This document shows positions 55,358 through 64,000 of a DNA stretch of 64,000 bases, in pieces. Every line of letters starts with the position of its first letter. Position 1 is the stretch's first letter. Made by a program: the position numbers and the translations under genes. The stretch comes from Branchipolynoe longqiensis (lineage: Eukaryota > Annelida > Polychaeta > Phyllodocida > Polynoidae), in NCBI GenBank assembly GCA_030323885.1, contig CM059196.1:44167798-44231797 (forward strand), given 5' to 3'. The notes below the pieces were generated by a model, which made no database searches, was not told the origin of the DNA, and saw only the letters and a list, made by a program, of their open reading frames with translations.

Positions 55358-56255
55358 TTAATGCCCTGTCAAACTACAGTGTCACCGCGTGCTCAACGTT
55401 CGAAAATTTGCCAGTACATCGGCATTCGTCAAACTTTTCAGCAGCGGGGGATAAAAATGTCAGTATACACAAAGTACGTAACGTATGCAGAACGTATCTC
55501 TGACCTATTGCTAGCATATGAGTAGGTACTCCAAAGTGGGTGTATACGGTGTCCGGGGTGCAAAATTTGACATTTTAACCCTTTTTAAAACACTTCAGTC
55601 TCCACTAATTCTTCTTCGTTTGAAATAGGAATTATATGAAATTAAAGCTTGTTATTTAGTTTTTTATGGTATCTGATTTTTAGTTAGCATTATGAAATAA
55701 ATTAGAGTCAATGGAAACTTGTTTGGCGGTACCATCGGCAGAGCTGTGCATGCTCGCCGAGTTTGTTTTCATCCAGTCTGAGCTACTCCCTTCCCTAAAA
55801 TTGATATCTTGGTGAGCACAGTGACCTGAGCTAAAAATAACCACCAATGAAAGACAGAGAAGAAACTAGGCTTCATTAGCATATCTAGCATGGCTGTTTT
55901 TAAGTGGGAAATTTGATTGAACTGAAGGAGTGAAAACATTAAGACATCAATCCTCCTTGAAAATTGATCAGGATCATGCTGAAAATTATATCATCAGAAA
56001 GCTCAAGTATTCTTCTATCTAACCAGAACAATATTTGGTTGGTCTGAGAAGTGACTATGTATTCCCATCTCTGCACTGGAGCAACGAATATGGCGTCGAT
56101 TGAAGCTGGCCGAAATCGTGATTACCGGCCGGAAGGGCATGGCACCCACTGTGTTGTGGCATGTGTTATTTTTTGCTTTGCTGTGGGAACACTTGTAAAG
56201 ATATTAACAAGTTGTCTTTTGCACAATGTAGATCAAATGTTCTTTTTCATCTCGG

Positions 56256-56595
56256 ACCGGGCGCGGTGAACAAATCGGTAGAGCACATGCCTCACATGCG
56301 GAAGATCGGGAGTTTGCGAGTTCGGTTCCTGGTCGAGTCAAACCAATGACTTAGAAATTGATACTTGTCGCTTCCTAGCCTGGTGCTCGGCATTATTAGA
56401 ATAGGGCAAGGACTGGTTAGCTCGGTGTCAGGATAATGTGACTGAGTGGGATATTGGGTGATTGTGCCAGAGGCCTGATTTCCCAGTGGAGCAGCACTAT
56501 AAAATCGTCATGAGTGCGTACTGTCACAAGTCGATACCTGTCCTGATATGACCTTTGATGTTGCTAGGACATAAAACAACGACAAACAAACAATC
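56256..56595 (+). mobile_element. SINE-1, full length with 10-bp target duplication
   Basis: TTCATCTCGG is repeated exactly at 56246-56255 and 56596-56605. Head (GAACAAATCGGTAGAGCACA, GAGTTCGGTTCCTGG), body (GGATAATGTGACTGAGTGGG) and tail (TTGCTAGGACATAAAACAAC) are complete. It lies inside N4. Confidence 0.9.
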
Positions 56596-57201
56596 TTCAT
56601 CTCGGTCCTGAAATCTTTTGAATCTGTTAATCACGAGTATAATGAAAATTGCTCCGAATTCTTTACTTTTCCTATTTATTTAAACCATTGCAAATCGTAT
56701 CAAGGCACGCACATTAACAGAATAAAACAGCTGCAAGAATATGTCATCATGTAGAGCTTTTAATTCTGGTTATTTTGGTATAATGATTGCAGTGATAGGA
56801 CAATTAGAACGGGAGTTATGCTATTTTTCTTAATTTTACTGAATTTATTATTGGTGGTTGCTGGAAATTAAGGAATTTAGCAATTTTGACATAAATTTCA
56901 GAAAGCGTACTAACAGTGATGGTCTGTAAAAAATTGAGCTTCTTATTTGTACTATAGAGAATGAGATTCCTTCAGGTCATATGCAAAATAGCTTCCAGGT
57001 GGGACACTAAAAACCTAAATTTGGCTAATTTGGAAATGTGAACAAATCGGGGCAAAAAAACCAATCCTTAAACACTCATAACTTTGCAGCTATTCAATCA
57101 AACTAAATTATTTTTATATCATTGAGATCCGATTTAAAAGATCTGGACAGATTTTTAATACTGACCTGTTGAAAAAAAAAAAAGCACTTCAGAGTACCTA
57201 A

Positions 57202-57343
57202 TGTGATGTATGTACTAGGCCGCGACACACCCGAAACCGAAACCAGGAACGGGCTGAGCAGCGCCGACTGCGAGGCACCGGAATAAAAGCATTATGAAAC
57301 TAGACGTCGTTGTGTAGAGTCGGTTCGTGATCACAGCATTACA
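57202..57343 (+). repeat. 5' LTR
   Basis: 142 bp, short for the class. It contains AATAAA at 57282-57287 as the likely polyadenylation signal. No obvious TATA box. Confidence 0.95.
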
Positions 57344-57358
57344 TGGTGTCAGAAGCGG
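57344..57358 (+). other. Primer-binding site, complementary to tRNA-Leu 3' end
   Basis: TGGTGTCAGAAGCGG directly follows the LTR. TGG pairs with the CCA tail, and TGTCAGAAG pairs with the ...CTTCTGACA end of animal leucine tRNAs, with one mismatch in the following bases. Confidence 0.75.
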
Positions 57359-57372
57359 AACTTTGACCCAAA

Positions 57373-60300
57373 ATGGCTCTCTCGGGGTTGAAACCTCCTG
57401 CAGCACTTAACCTGAACGAGGATCTGGCGGCTAACTGGAAAGCCTGGAGCCACTCCTACAATATCTACGCGACAGCAGCAGGCGTCCTAAGTCGGAGCGA
57501 GAAGGTGCAATGCTGCGTGTTTTTACACGTAGCCGGGCCAGAGGCACAGAAGGTGCACCAATCCATGACTTTCGCGGCGGGTGAAACGGACAAAATCGCC
57601 CCCCTCCGAGAAGCGTTCAGGGTATACTGCGAAGGAAAGACAAACCTTACAGTCACGCGGTATAGGTTCAATACCTACAACCAAGGTCAGGAGACAATGG
57701 ACGCATATATAAGAGAGGTACGACACAGAATTGGACACTGCCAATACGAGGCATTGGAGGAATCACTGATGTGCGACAGACTAGTCAGCGGGGTGAAATG
57801 CGATGAACTACGAGATCGGTTACTGCAGACGCCCAAGTTGTCTCTAAAAGTGTGTGAGGAAATGTGCCGCATGAGCGAGCACCGAGCGAAACAACTAGCG
57901 GGAGCTACAAGCAACGAATACGCTCTTGATTTCGTACGACGAGACGATACAACGCGCCAGACACCACGGATGTACGAGGCAAGACAGCAGCAGAGGCACC
58001 GACCGACCATCAGAGGAGGCCGGGATCAAAGCAACAGAGTGGGTGATACACGCACCAGTTGCGCCTGGTGCGGTTACGCTCACAAAAACGATCGCGACGC
58101 ATGCCCCGCCAAAGGCAAAGCATGCTCCGGGTGCAAGAAAATTGGACACTTCGCAAGGGTATGCCGAAATAAAACTACAAGCATCAATGAGATAGTCCTC
58201 GACGAATATGATAACGACGACGAGAGAGAGTTCCAAAACCCGGAATTTGACCTATTCGTGGGAGCGGTGGCGACCGATGACGGCAAGTCAGGCGACTTGT
58301 GGTTCACCGACTTGTGTGTAGGACCTCTGTCGATCAAATTCAAATTGGATACGGGATCCGAGGCAAACATTATCCCAATGCACATATTCAGCAAAATCGC
58401 CAGTGCAAGGTTGACAAAGCCCAGGTGTCGATTAGTCACATACTCGGGTGAGAAGATCGTGCCGAGAGGGGAAACGTCGTTGCGGGTGAGGGACCAGTGG
58501 CTACGTTTTCAAGTCATAGACAATGGATGCCCGATACTCGGAAAGGAGGCGTGTGTACGACTACACATCCTATCACGCATCGACAGCGTCCAGGCGGAGG
58601 ATCAAAAAGACGTCAGTGAATCCCAGAACACGGTAAAAACATTTAAGGATGTGTTCACAGGTCTGGGGACAATTAAGGTAGAAGCTAAGATATATGTAGA
58701 CAATACAGTTCAACCAGTTATCGATCCTCCCAGACGGATCCCCCATGCCATTGAGAACAGAGTGCGACAAGAATTAGATCGAATGATCGGGCTTGGGGTA
58801 ATAGTAGAGGAAACAGAACCTACGCCATGGGTAAATTCTATAACAGTAGTTAGAAAGAAAGACAAAATTCGAATTTGCCTAGATCCTACAAAGCTAAATA
58901 AAGCTATTCAAAGGGGACCATACCCGACACGTACGGTAGAGGAAGTAATAGCGAAACTAGAAGGTGCTAAATATTTCTCAGTTCTCGACGCCAAAAGTGG
59001 GTATTGGCAAATCCAATTAGACATTGAAAGCTCAAAATTGTGCACATTTAACACACCATGGGGTAGGTTCAGATACACAAGGTTACCATTTGGCATTAAA
59101 ACAGCGGGGGACATTTTCATACACGAAATGAACAAAATCGTACAAGACTTAAAAGGAGTAAATGTAATAACGGATGACATCTTGGTGTATGGGAAAACAA
59201 TGGCTGAACACAACGAAAATCTCACAGCCGTTCTGGAACGAGCAAGAGAAGTTGGGTTAACGTTAAATCCAGAAAAGTCCAGCATTGGCAAAACAAGTGT
59301 AAACTATGTCGGTCACGTAATATCAGGGGAGGGGGTCAAACCCAGCAACGAGAGAGTGCAGGCAATAACGGACATGCCCACACCCACTAACAAACAGTCA
59401 GTACAAAGATTCCTAGGCATGGTAGCCTACGTAGCAAAGTTCATGCCAAAATTAGCAGAATTAACTAAACCACTCCGCATTTTGACAGTGAAAGAAACAG
59501 CATGGCATTGGCAAAGGGAACAACAGCAAGCATTCGACAAGCTAAAGCAAATGATCACACACGCACCAGTACTAAGGTTCTATGACGTAAATAAAGTGAT
59601 AACACTTCAGGTTGACGCTTCGAAATCAGGCCTGGGTGCTGCACTGTTGCAAGAAGGCAGGCCAATAGCAATGGCGTCTAAGGCACTAGACGACACACAA
59701 AGCAGTTATGCGGTCATTGAAAAGGAGCTCCTAGCAATCTGTTTCGGATGTACGAAATTTCACAATTACATTTTCGGTAAAAAGGTACGGGTCGAAACAG
59801 ATCATAAACCACTTGTTGCAATTGTAAACAAACCAATGTATCAGCTGTCAGCACGCATGCAACGCATGAGAATGCGTCTACAAAATTATAATCTGGAATT
59901 GGTACATATAAAGGGATCCGACATGTATGTTGCAGATGCCTTGTCAAGGGACCACAGCGACAAGACGGGACCTGAGGCGCTGTTCGACGCAGAAATTACA
60001 ATCGCTGCAGTAGACATGATACAAGGGGGCCTTCAAACTGTTGCGAACGAAACAAAGGGTGACAAAGTGTTAACAGAAGTAATCAAATTAGTCGAGAATG
60101 GATGGCCCGAGGACAAAACCCTAATACCAAAATGCGCAACCCCGTTCCACACGTTTCGGCACGAAATAACAAAGTTCAACGGGGTCTTGTTAAAAGGGAA
60201 CAGGGTCATCATTCCAGCACTAATGCAAAAATCAATGTTAACAAAGTTACACGAAACACACCAGGGTATAATAAAAAGCAAAAGACTAGCAAGGGAACAC

Positions 60301-61293
60301 GTGTTTTGGCCAGGCATGCAAACCCAATTAGAAGATAAAATCGTAAGGTGCACACTATGCCAACAGTACAGAAACAGGCAGCACAGCGAACCACTGAGGC
60401 CACATGACATACCATGCTTACCATTCAGCAAAATAGGGGCTGATCTATTCCAAATCGGGAATCAAACATACTTATTAGTCGTAGATTATTTGTCGAAATA
60501 CCCAGAAGTGGTAGAGCTACAAACAACAACAAGCAAGTCAGTGATCTTAGCAATGAAGCAAATATTTGGTCGGCACGGTATCCCAGAAAAGGTAGTTTCG
60601 GACAATGGTCCACAGTTTGCAGGTGAGGAATACAAACAATTCGCAAAAGAATACGGGTTCGAAATAAACTTCTCTAGTCCACATTTCCCACAGAGTAATG
60701 GGCAGGCAGAAAGACACATACAGACAGTCAAAAAGATGATAAAGAAAGCAATGGCAGAGTCGAAGGACTACAACCTATTTTTGCTAAACTTCAGAAACAC
60801 CCCATTGTCAGAAATTGACGCGTCTCCAGCGCAACTATTAATGAGCAGGAAGTTACGGTCGAAACTACCGACCATACCACAACAACTAAAACCAAAAGTG
60901 AAGAAAGTAACACAAGAACAAATTCGCAAAGTACAAACAACTCAAAAAAGGTCTTACGACCGTCACGCAGGAAAACGGCATAAAGTAATAAAAATCGGAG
61001 AACAAGTGAGGTATCTCACGCACAAAGGGAAATGGGCCCCAGGGATCGTTACAAAGGCGGGGGACAACGATACAAGAAAATACGTAATACTGAACCGAAA
61101 CAATCTAAAGCTAGTACGAAACCGAAGGCATATATTCAAGACAAGGCAGGAACAGGATAACGCTCAACAACTCAACCCGCACCCACCACCAAACCCACAA
61201 ACCGACCCAGAGAACGATTACGGGGAGCAAAGGGCATATACAACCAGGCACGGGCGCAAAGTAAAACCCGTACAAAGGCTCGGTTATCAGTAA
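57373..61293 (+). CDS. Gag-Pol polyprotein of the gypsy element (1306 aa, single frame)
   Basis: Domains in order: Gag (1-about 225); two zinc knuckles (C230-C244, CX2CX3HX6C; C251-C264, CX2CX4HX4C); protease with DTG near 326; reverse transcriptase about 450-650 with YFSVLDAKSGYWQIQL and the catalytic ITDDILVYG (D601, D602); RNase H about 745-858 with VDAS and ETDHKPL; integrase with the HHCC zinc domain (about 960-998) and D1024, D1077, E1113; then a C-terminal domain around KWAPGIVTKAG. No chromodomain or env. Gag and Pol share one frame, with no frameshift. Double zinc knuckles and this layout resemble the Mag-like lineage (products often labelled K02A2.6-like). Start: ATG 29 bp after the LTR. 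Confidence 0.95.
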   Translation: MALSGLKPPAALNLNEDLAANWKAWSHSYNIYATAAGVLSRSEKVQCCVFLHVAGPEAQKVHQSMTFAAGETDKIAPLREAFRVYCEGKTNLTVTRYRFNTYNQGQETMDAYIREVRHRIGHCQYEALEESLMCDRLVSGVKCDELRDRLLQTPKLSLKVCEEMCRMSEHRAKQLAGATSNEYALDFVRRDDTTRQTPRMYEARQQQRHRPTIRGGRDQSNRVGDTRTSCAWCGYAHKNDRDACPAKGKACSGCKKIGHFARVCRNKTTSINEIVLDEYDNDDEREFQNPEFDLFVGAVATDDGKSGDLWFTDLCVGPLSIKFKLDTGSEANIIPMHIFSKIASARLTKPRCRLVTYSGEKIVPRGETSLRVRDQWLRFQVIDNGCPILGKEACVRLHILSRIDSVQAEDQKDVSESQNTVKTFKDVFTGLGTIKVEAKIYVDNTVQPVIDPPRRIPHAIENRVRQELDRMIGLGVIVEETEPTPWVNSITVVRKKDKIRICLDPTKLNKAIQRGPYPTRTVEEVIAKLEGAKYFSVLDAKSGYWQIQLDIESSKLCTFNTPWGRFRYTRLPFGIKTAGDIFIHEMNKIVQDLKGVNVITDDILVYGKTMAEHNENLTAVLERAREVGLTLNPEKSSIGKTSVNYVGHVISGEGVKPSNERVQAITDMPTPTNKQSVQRFLGMVAYVAKFMPKLAELTKPLRILTVKETAWHWQREQQQAFDKLKQMITHAPVLRFYDVNKVITLQVDASKSGLGAALLQEGRPIAMASKALDDTQSSYAVIEKELLAICFGCTKFHNYIFGKKVRVETDHKPLVAIVNKPMYQLSARMQRMRMRLQNYNLELVHIKGSDMYVADALSRDHSDKTGPEALFDAEITIAAVDMIQGGLQTVANETKGDKVLTEVIKLVENGWPEDKTLIPKCATPFHTFRHEITKFNGVLLKGNRVIIPALMQKSMLTKLHETHQGIIKSKRLAREHVFWPGMQTQLEDKIVRCTLCQQYRNRQHSEPLRPHDIPCLPFSKIGADLFQIGNQTYLLVVDYLSKYPEVVELQTTTSKSVILAMKQIFGRHGIPEKVVSDNGPQFAGEEYKQFAKEYGFEINFSSPHFPQSNGQAERHIQTVKKMIKKAMAESKDYNLFLLNFRNTPLSEIDASPAQLLMSRKLRSKLPTIPQQLKPKVKKVTQEQIRKVQTTQKRSYDRHAGKRHKVIKIGEQVRYLTHKGKWAPGIVTKAGDNDTRKYVILNRNNLKLVRNRRHIFKTRQEQDNAQQLNPHPPPNPQTDPENDYGEQRAYTTRHGRKVKPVQRLGYQ

Positions 61294-61666
61294 GTAATAA
61301 ACATGTCGGGCTTATCAGTAAGTCGGGCACGGCCCAGCAACGAGTATCTTGAACATGTGCATGAAAGACCATTATACACATTACAGAGTGTTAGTAGATA
61401 GATACGTTATATAACTTGACAATTTGCAAAAACAGGAATATCAGTCAATCAGGGGAAGTTGATTTAAAAACCTTAAACTGCAAAATGTAAATATAATGAA
61501 AAGCACTTCTACAAAATTGTGCATGCTTCACATACAATAAACCGCCGTGGGACTATATTGGAAAAGGTATAGGGATGTGCATGCACGCCGGCCGGGACAT
61601 ACCCAATCAAGAAACAATGTAAACCTTGAGTAATCAATTTATTGTGTTGCGTTTCAATACATTGTG

Positions 61667-61676
61667 AAAAGGGAGA
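61667..61676 (+). other. Polypurine tract
   Basis: AAAAGGGAGA directly precedes the 3' LTR and would prime plus-strand synthesis. Confidence 0.85.
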
Positions 61677-61818
61677 TGTGATGTATGTACTAGGCCGCGA
61701 CACACCCGAAACCGAAACCAGGAACGGGCTGAGCAGCGCCGACTGCGAGGCACCGGAATAAAAGCATTATGAAACTAGACGTCGTTGTGTAGAGTCGGTT
61801 CGTGATCACAGCATTACA
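61677..61818 (+). repeat. 3' LTR
   Basis: Identical to the 5' LTR over 142 bp; followed by the second CCTAA. Confidence 0.95.
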
Positions 61819-62715
61819 CCTAATATGAGAGCGTTCATGTGCTTTGCAAAACACTCGCATACGCTCATGGAACGCTGACCAACATTACATACGTTACTCC
61901 ATCATGCTGGAGATACAGCAGGTATATGTTCAAAGTACTTTGGGAGTACGTAATTCATCCGTTGGCAGTATGTGGACTGCACATTCCCACTGAACGTGCA
62001 GCAACGTACTCCCGACGTATCCCAAAAGTACACGCAGTGTACATTCAACGTACGAGCCACACGTTGGAAATTGTTAGCATGCACAATTTTTTCGGAGCCT
62101 CGACGCATGGCGACGTAAGACGACATACCCAACATATACGTAACGTATGACGACATACTTCGATGTGTTGGTCGAAAATCATATACGTCGTTGTGTGACT
62201 GGCCCTTTACATCGACGCTTGACACTGTTTTGCGCCGTTACACGGTGCCAACCGGCGTAAAGTTGATGGCGTAACACACCGTCAAATGTATAAACGGGCC
62301 TATAGTCGTATATGCTGCACACTGCCCCACCCTACTGCATACTGCCCCACCTTACTGCATACTGCCTCAGCCTACTACAAATATCAATGACTATGCCACA
62401 ATTATATATAACAACAAGATTAGAGTAGTGTTTTGAACTTAGAGGTAGTGTTTTGAACTTAAGGATAGTGTTTTGAGGGTGGCCACGGTAGTGTTTTGAA
62501 CCTACCTTCAACTAGGTTGAAAACACTACCGTAGTGTTTTGAACCTAGGTTGAAAACACTCCCGTAGTGTTTTTGTGGGGTAGTGTTTTGAACTTACTAC
62601 ACCGGCGGCCTGGTCTCTCAGTGGGCCAGCACTATGAAGTCAGCATGAGTGTCACAAGTCGGTGTCTGTAACGATATGAACATTGATGTTGCTAGGTCGT
62701 GAAGCCCCAACAAAC

Positions 62716-62717
<2 letters not shown>

Positions 62718-62788
<71 letters not shown>

Positions 62789-62797
62789 ACACACACA
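62718..62797. repeat. (CA)n microsatellite at the SINE tail
   Basis: About 80 bp of CA repeats directly after the CAACAAACAACA tail of the split SINE-1, from which it may have grown. Confidence 0.9.
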
Positions 62798-63048
62798 ACA
62801 AGTACGTGTGTGCATCACAGTGTCAGGCGGCTGGGTACCTGCTGTGGGGGTGGGGGGTGAAGACTCCAGTTTCTGCTGGTAACAATGAGCGTGTGCCTGA
62901 TTTCACCGGGGGACAACTCCAAGGGGACATGGGCGAATAAAGGTGCATTTACACGGCCATATCTGGGCGAATAAACGTGCATTTGCACGGCTATACAGGG
63001 GCAAATAGGGCGACATGTGCACATCCATATACATGTAAATATAGCAGC

Positions 63049-63354
63049 ATTTCCACAGTAATGTATGCGCTAACAAGGCAGCATTTGCACAGTAATATAT
63101 GCACTAATAAGGCAGCATTTGCACAGTAATATGTGCACTAATAAGGCACATTTGCACAGTAATATATGTGTTAATAAGGCAGCATTTTCACAGTAATATA
63201 TGCGCTAATAATGCAGCATTTTCGAAGTAAATATGCGCTAATAGGGCAGCATTTGCACAGTAATATATGCGCTAATGAGGCAGCATTTTCACAGTAATAT
63301 ATGCGCTAATGAGGCAGCATTTGCACAGTAATATATGCGCTAATGAGGCACCAG
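63049..63354. repeat. 34-bp minisatellite, nine units
   Basis: The unit reads ATTTGCACAGTAATATATGC then GCTAATGAGGCAGC, with 1-5 changes between units. The last units are the most alike. It is preceded by looser related words (ATTTACACGGCCATA, ATTTGCACGGCTATA) at 62945-63000. Confidence 0.9.
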
Positions 63355-64000
63355 TTTGCATTTGGCTGCTGGTTCCGGGAACCTGATGAGTGTTGGGATG
63401 GAAGTTACCAGGCATGTATAGGTGGGCTGTGTTGCATTAAGTACTACATTACCGTCTCGCCGTTTTGTCAGGCGCAATATTCACATTTAACAAGGAGGGG
63501 TGTAAACAAATATATTTATACAAATTAAATTTAAAACAACAAAATTAAATTAAATTAAAGCCCGTTGCATTGAAACAAGGCATTGTCACGTGATCACATC
63601 CGGGCAGTTAGAGCTGGGCATACTGCAGTCTGATGAATGCATCAATTTATATAAACCGAGACGTGTAGCTAGATGTTGTCCTCCATATCCAACTTAGATA
63701 CTGTTGCACTTATTAAGCTTATATTGCTGAATAGAAGGGGATACTAAAGCTTACACATGGTATGCGAATGCGGCAAAAAATCGAAACGCCTTGAAGTCAA
63801 TGGGCTACATCCCTTACACGCAGTATGCGAATGCGGCAACTCGATCGGTCCCTGTAGCGATCGATGCGGCACGCGGTATGCGAATAGAAACATCAGTCGC
63901 ACTTGTCCATTAGTTTTAGACTAGGAGAGGCGACTGATCATTACGGAACGGTCACACACAGGGGTGCTGAGGAGATGCTTGCCGCTTACCACGTAGAAGG
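63355..64000. other. Non-coding DNA with repeat scraps
   Basis: 63680-63750 is an internal fragment of the TTAA family (CCATATCCAACTTAGATACT). 63750-63890 has three GGTATGCGAATGCGGC-like words in direct orientation, related to 32489-32744. No gene up to the window end. Confidence 0.5.

Larger units (their letters stand above)
57202..61818 (+). mobile_element. Intact Ty3/gypsy LTR retrotransposon (4617 bp), identical LTRs
   Basis: Two 142-bp LTRs (57202-57343 and 61677-61818), starting TG and ending CA, are identical base for base. The target duplication CCTAA is at 57197-57201 and 61819-61823. The order is LTR, primer-binding site, one Gag-Pol frame, polypurine tract, LTR. All parts needed for movement appear intact, so insertion was recent on an evolutionary scale. 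Confidence 0.95.
55361..62206. mobile_element. Nested TTA-type element N4, split by a gypsy element
   Basis: The left end ATGCCCTGTCAAACTAC and the right end read inward AGGGCCAGTCACACAAC agree at 12 of 17 positions. TTA precedes (55358-55360, shared with N3) and follows (62207-62209). Own sequence is about 1.8 kb at the left and 0.4 kb at the right, with ACGTATG/CATACGT words near both ends. It contains a SINE-1 and the gypsy element. No transposase frame is recognised. Confidence 0.65.
54999..62301. mobile_element. Nested TIR element N2 (ends AGGCCCGTTTATAC)
   Basis: The left AGGCCCGTTTATACTTTTGA and the right, read inward, AGGCCCGTTTATACATTTGA are near-identical inverted ends. Flanks TTA and ATA are a poor match for a 3-bp duplication. 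Own sequence is about 50 bp at the left and 95 bp at the right; two further elements sit between. Confidence 0.65.
54560..62601. mobile_element. 8.0-kb composite TIR element (N1) with CCGG duplication
   Basis: The ends TGTAGGACGTTAAAAACACG (left) and, read inward, TGTAGTAAGTTCAAAACACT (right) are similar. CCGG is on both sides (54556-54559 and 62602-62605), exactly restoring the SINE. Near both ends the word GTTCAAAACACTACC recurs in variants, about 5 times at the left and 8 at the right. Own sequence is only about 440 bp at the left and 300 bp at the right; the rest is nested insertions. No transposase is seen. Confidence 0.7.
53960..62716 (+). mobile_element. One SINE-1 copy split into three pieces by two transposons
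   Basis: Piece 1 (about 53960-54051) has the linker GAGTCAAACTTACAAAATTG and body start. Piece 2 (54416-54559) continues GATAGGGCAAGGACTGGTTG to CATGGTACCGG. Piece 3 (62602-62716) continues CCGGCGGCCTGGTCTCTCAG to the tail TTGCTAGGTCGTGAAGCCCC. Joined, they make a normal SINE-1 order. A hAT-like MITE separates 1 from 2 and an 8-kb composite element separates 2 from 3. Confidence 0.8.

Noticed and set aside
57465..60731. Antisense frames across the gypsy element
   Set aside because: Shadows of the Gag-Pol frame.
63049..63354. Possible CRISPR-like array
   Set aside because: The 34-bp units are contiguous with no unique spacers, in animal DNA; it is a minisatellite.
23048..64000. Further exons of the EPB41L5-like gene
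   Set aside because: I looked for an exon with a DYFGL-type motif after a pyrimidine tract and found none that could be supported; short exons may still be missed by eye.

Overview
This is eukaryotic DNA from an animal with a repeat-rich genome, most likely a marine invertebrate. The genes have spliceosomal introns, vertebrate-like domain architectures and AATAAA signals, and most of the window is transposon-derived: tRNA-headed SINEs, LINE and tyrosine-recombinase retrotransposons, a Ty3/gypsy element and many terminal-inverted-repeat (TIR) elements. One SINE (about 28.45-28.79 kb) resembles a type I know from mollusc and other lophotrochozoan genomes, so a spiralian is my best guess. A species cannot be named from the sequence alone.

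Three host genes can be supported. (1) 7118-10432 (+) is a long intronless coding exon for an 1104-residue RBR ubiquitin-ligase-like protein. It resembles the C-terminal half of DEAH11/12-type helicase-RBR proteins but has no helicase core. (2) 14276-16380 (-) is TMEM177, a mitochondrial inner-membrane protein linked to cytochrome-c-oxidase subunit 2 assembly, in two coding exons. A probable 5' non-coding exon lies near 20.73-20.81 kb. (3) 22896-23045 (+) is the first coding exon of an EPB41L5/Yurt-like FERM protein; its remaining exons are not visible and probably lie beyond the window. Genes 2 and 3 are head to head, with ETS-type motifs near both inferred start regions. The human orthologues are near neighbours on chromosome 2, so this looks like old conserved synteny.

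Layout: 0-1.2 kb MITEs; 1.7-5.5 kb a decayed DIRS/Ngaro-like element; 5.7-6.3 kb a broken SINE; 7.1-10.4 kb the RBR gene; 10.4-14.2 kb repeats; 14.2-20.8 kb TMEM177 with TIR elements, a SINE and a LINE wreck in its introns; 21.5-22.3 kb a TIR element; 22.7-23.0 kb promoter and exon 1 of the FERM gene; 23-64 kb probably its first intron or intergenic DNA. That last stretch holds a TTAA-target TIR family (including a 2.25-kb copy), a palindrome-cored TIR family, a LINE with an open reverse-transcriptase frame (42.0-44.0 kb), satellites, and a nested insertion complex at 54-62.7 kb.

The nested complex is the most striking structure. One SINE of about 330 bp is split over about 8.7 kb by an 8.0-kb TIR element that contains two further TIR elements in series, a small TIR element beside the innermost one, another SINE, and an intact 4.6-kb Ty3/gypsy retrotransposon with identical LTRs. 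Target-site duplications readable at several junctions allow the order of insertion to be worked out.
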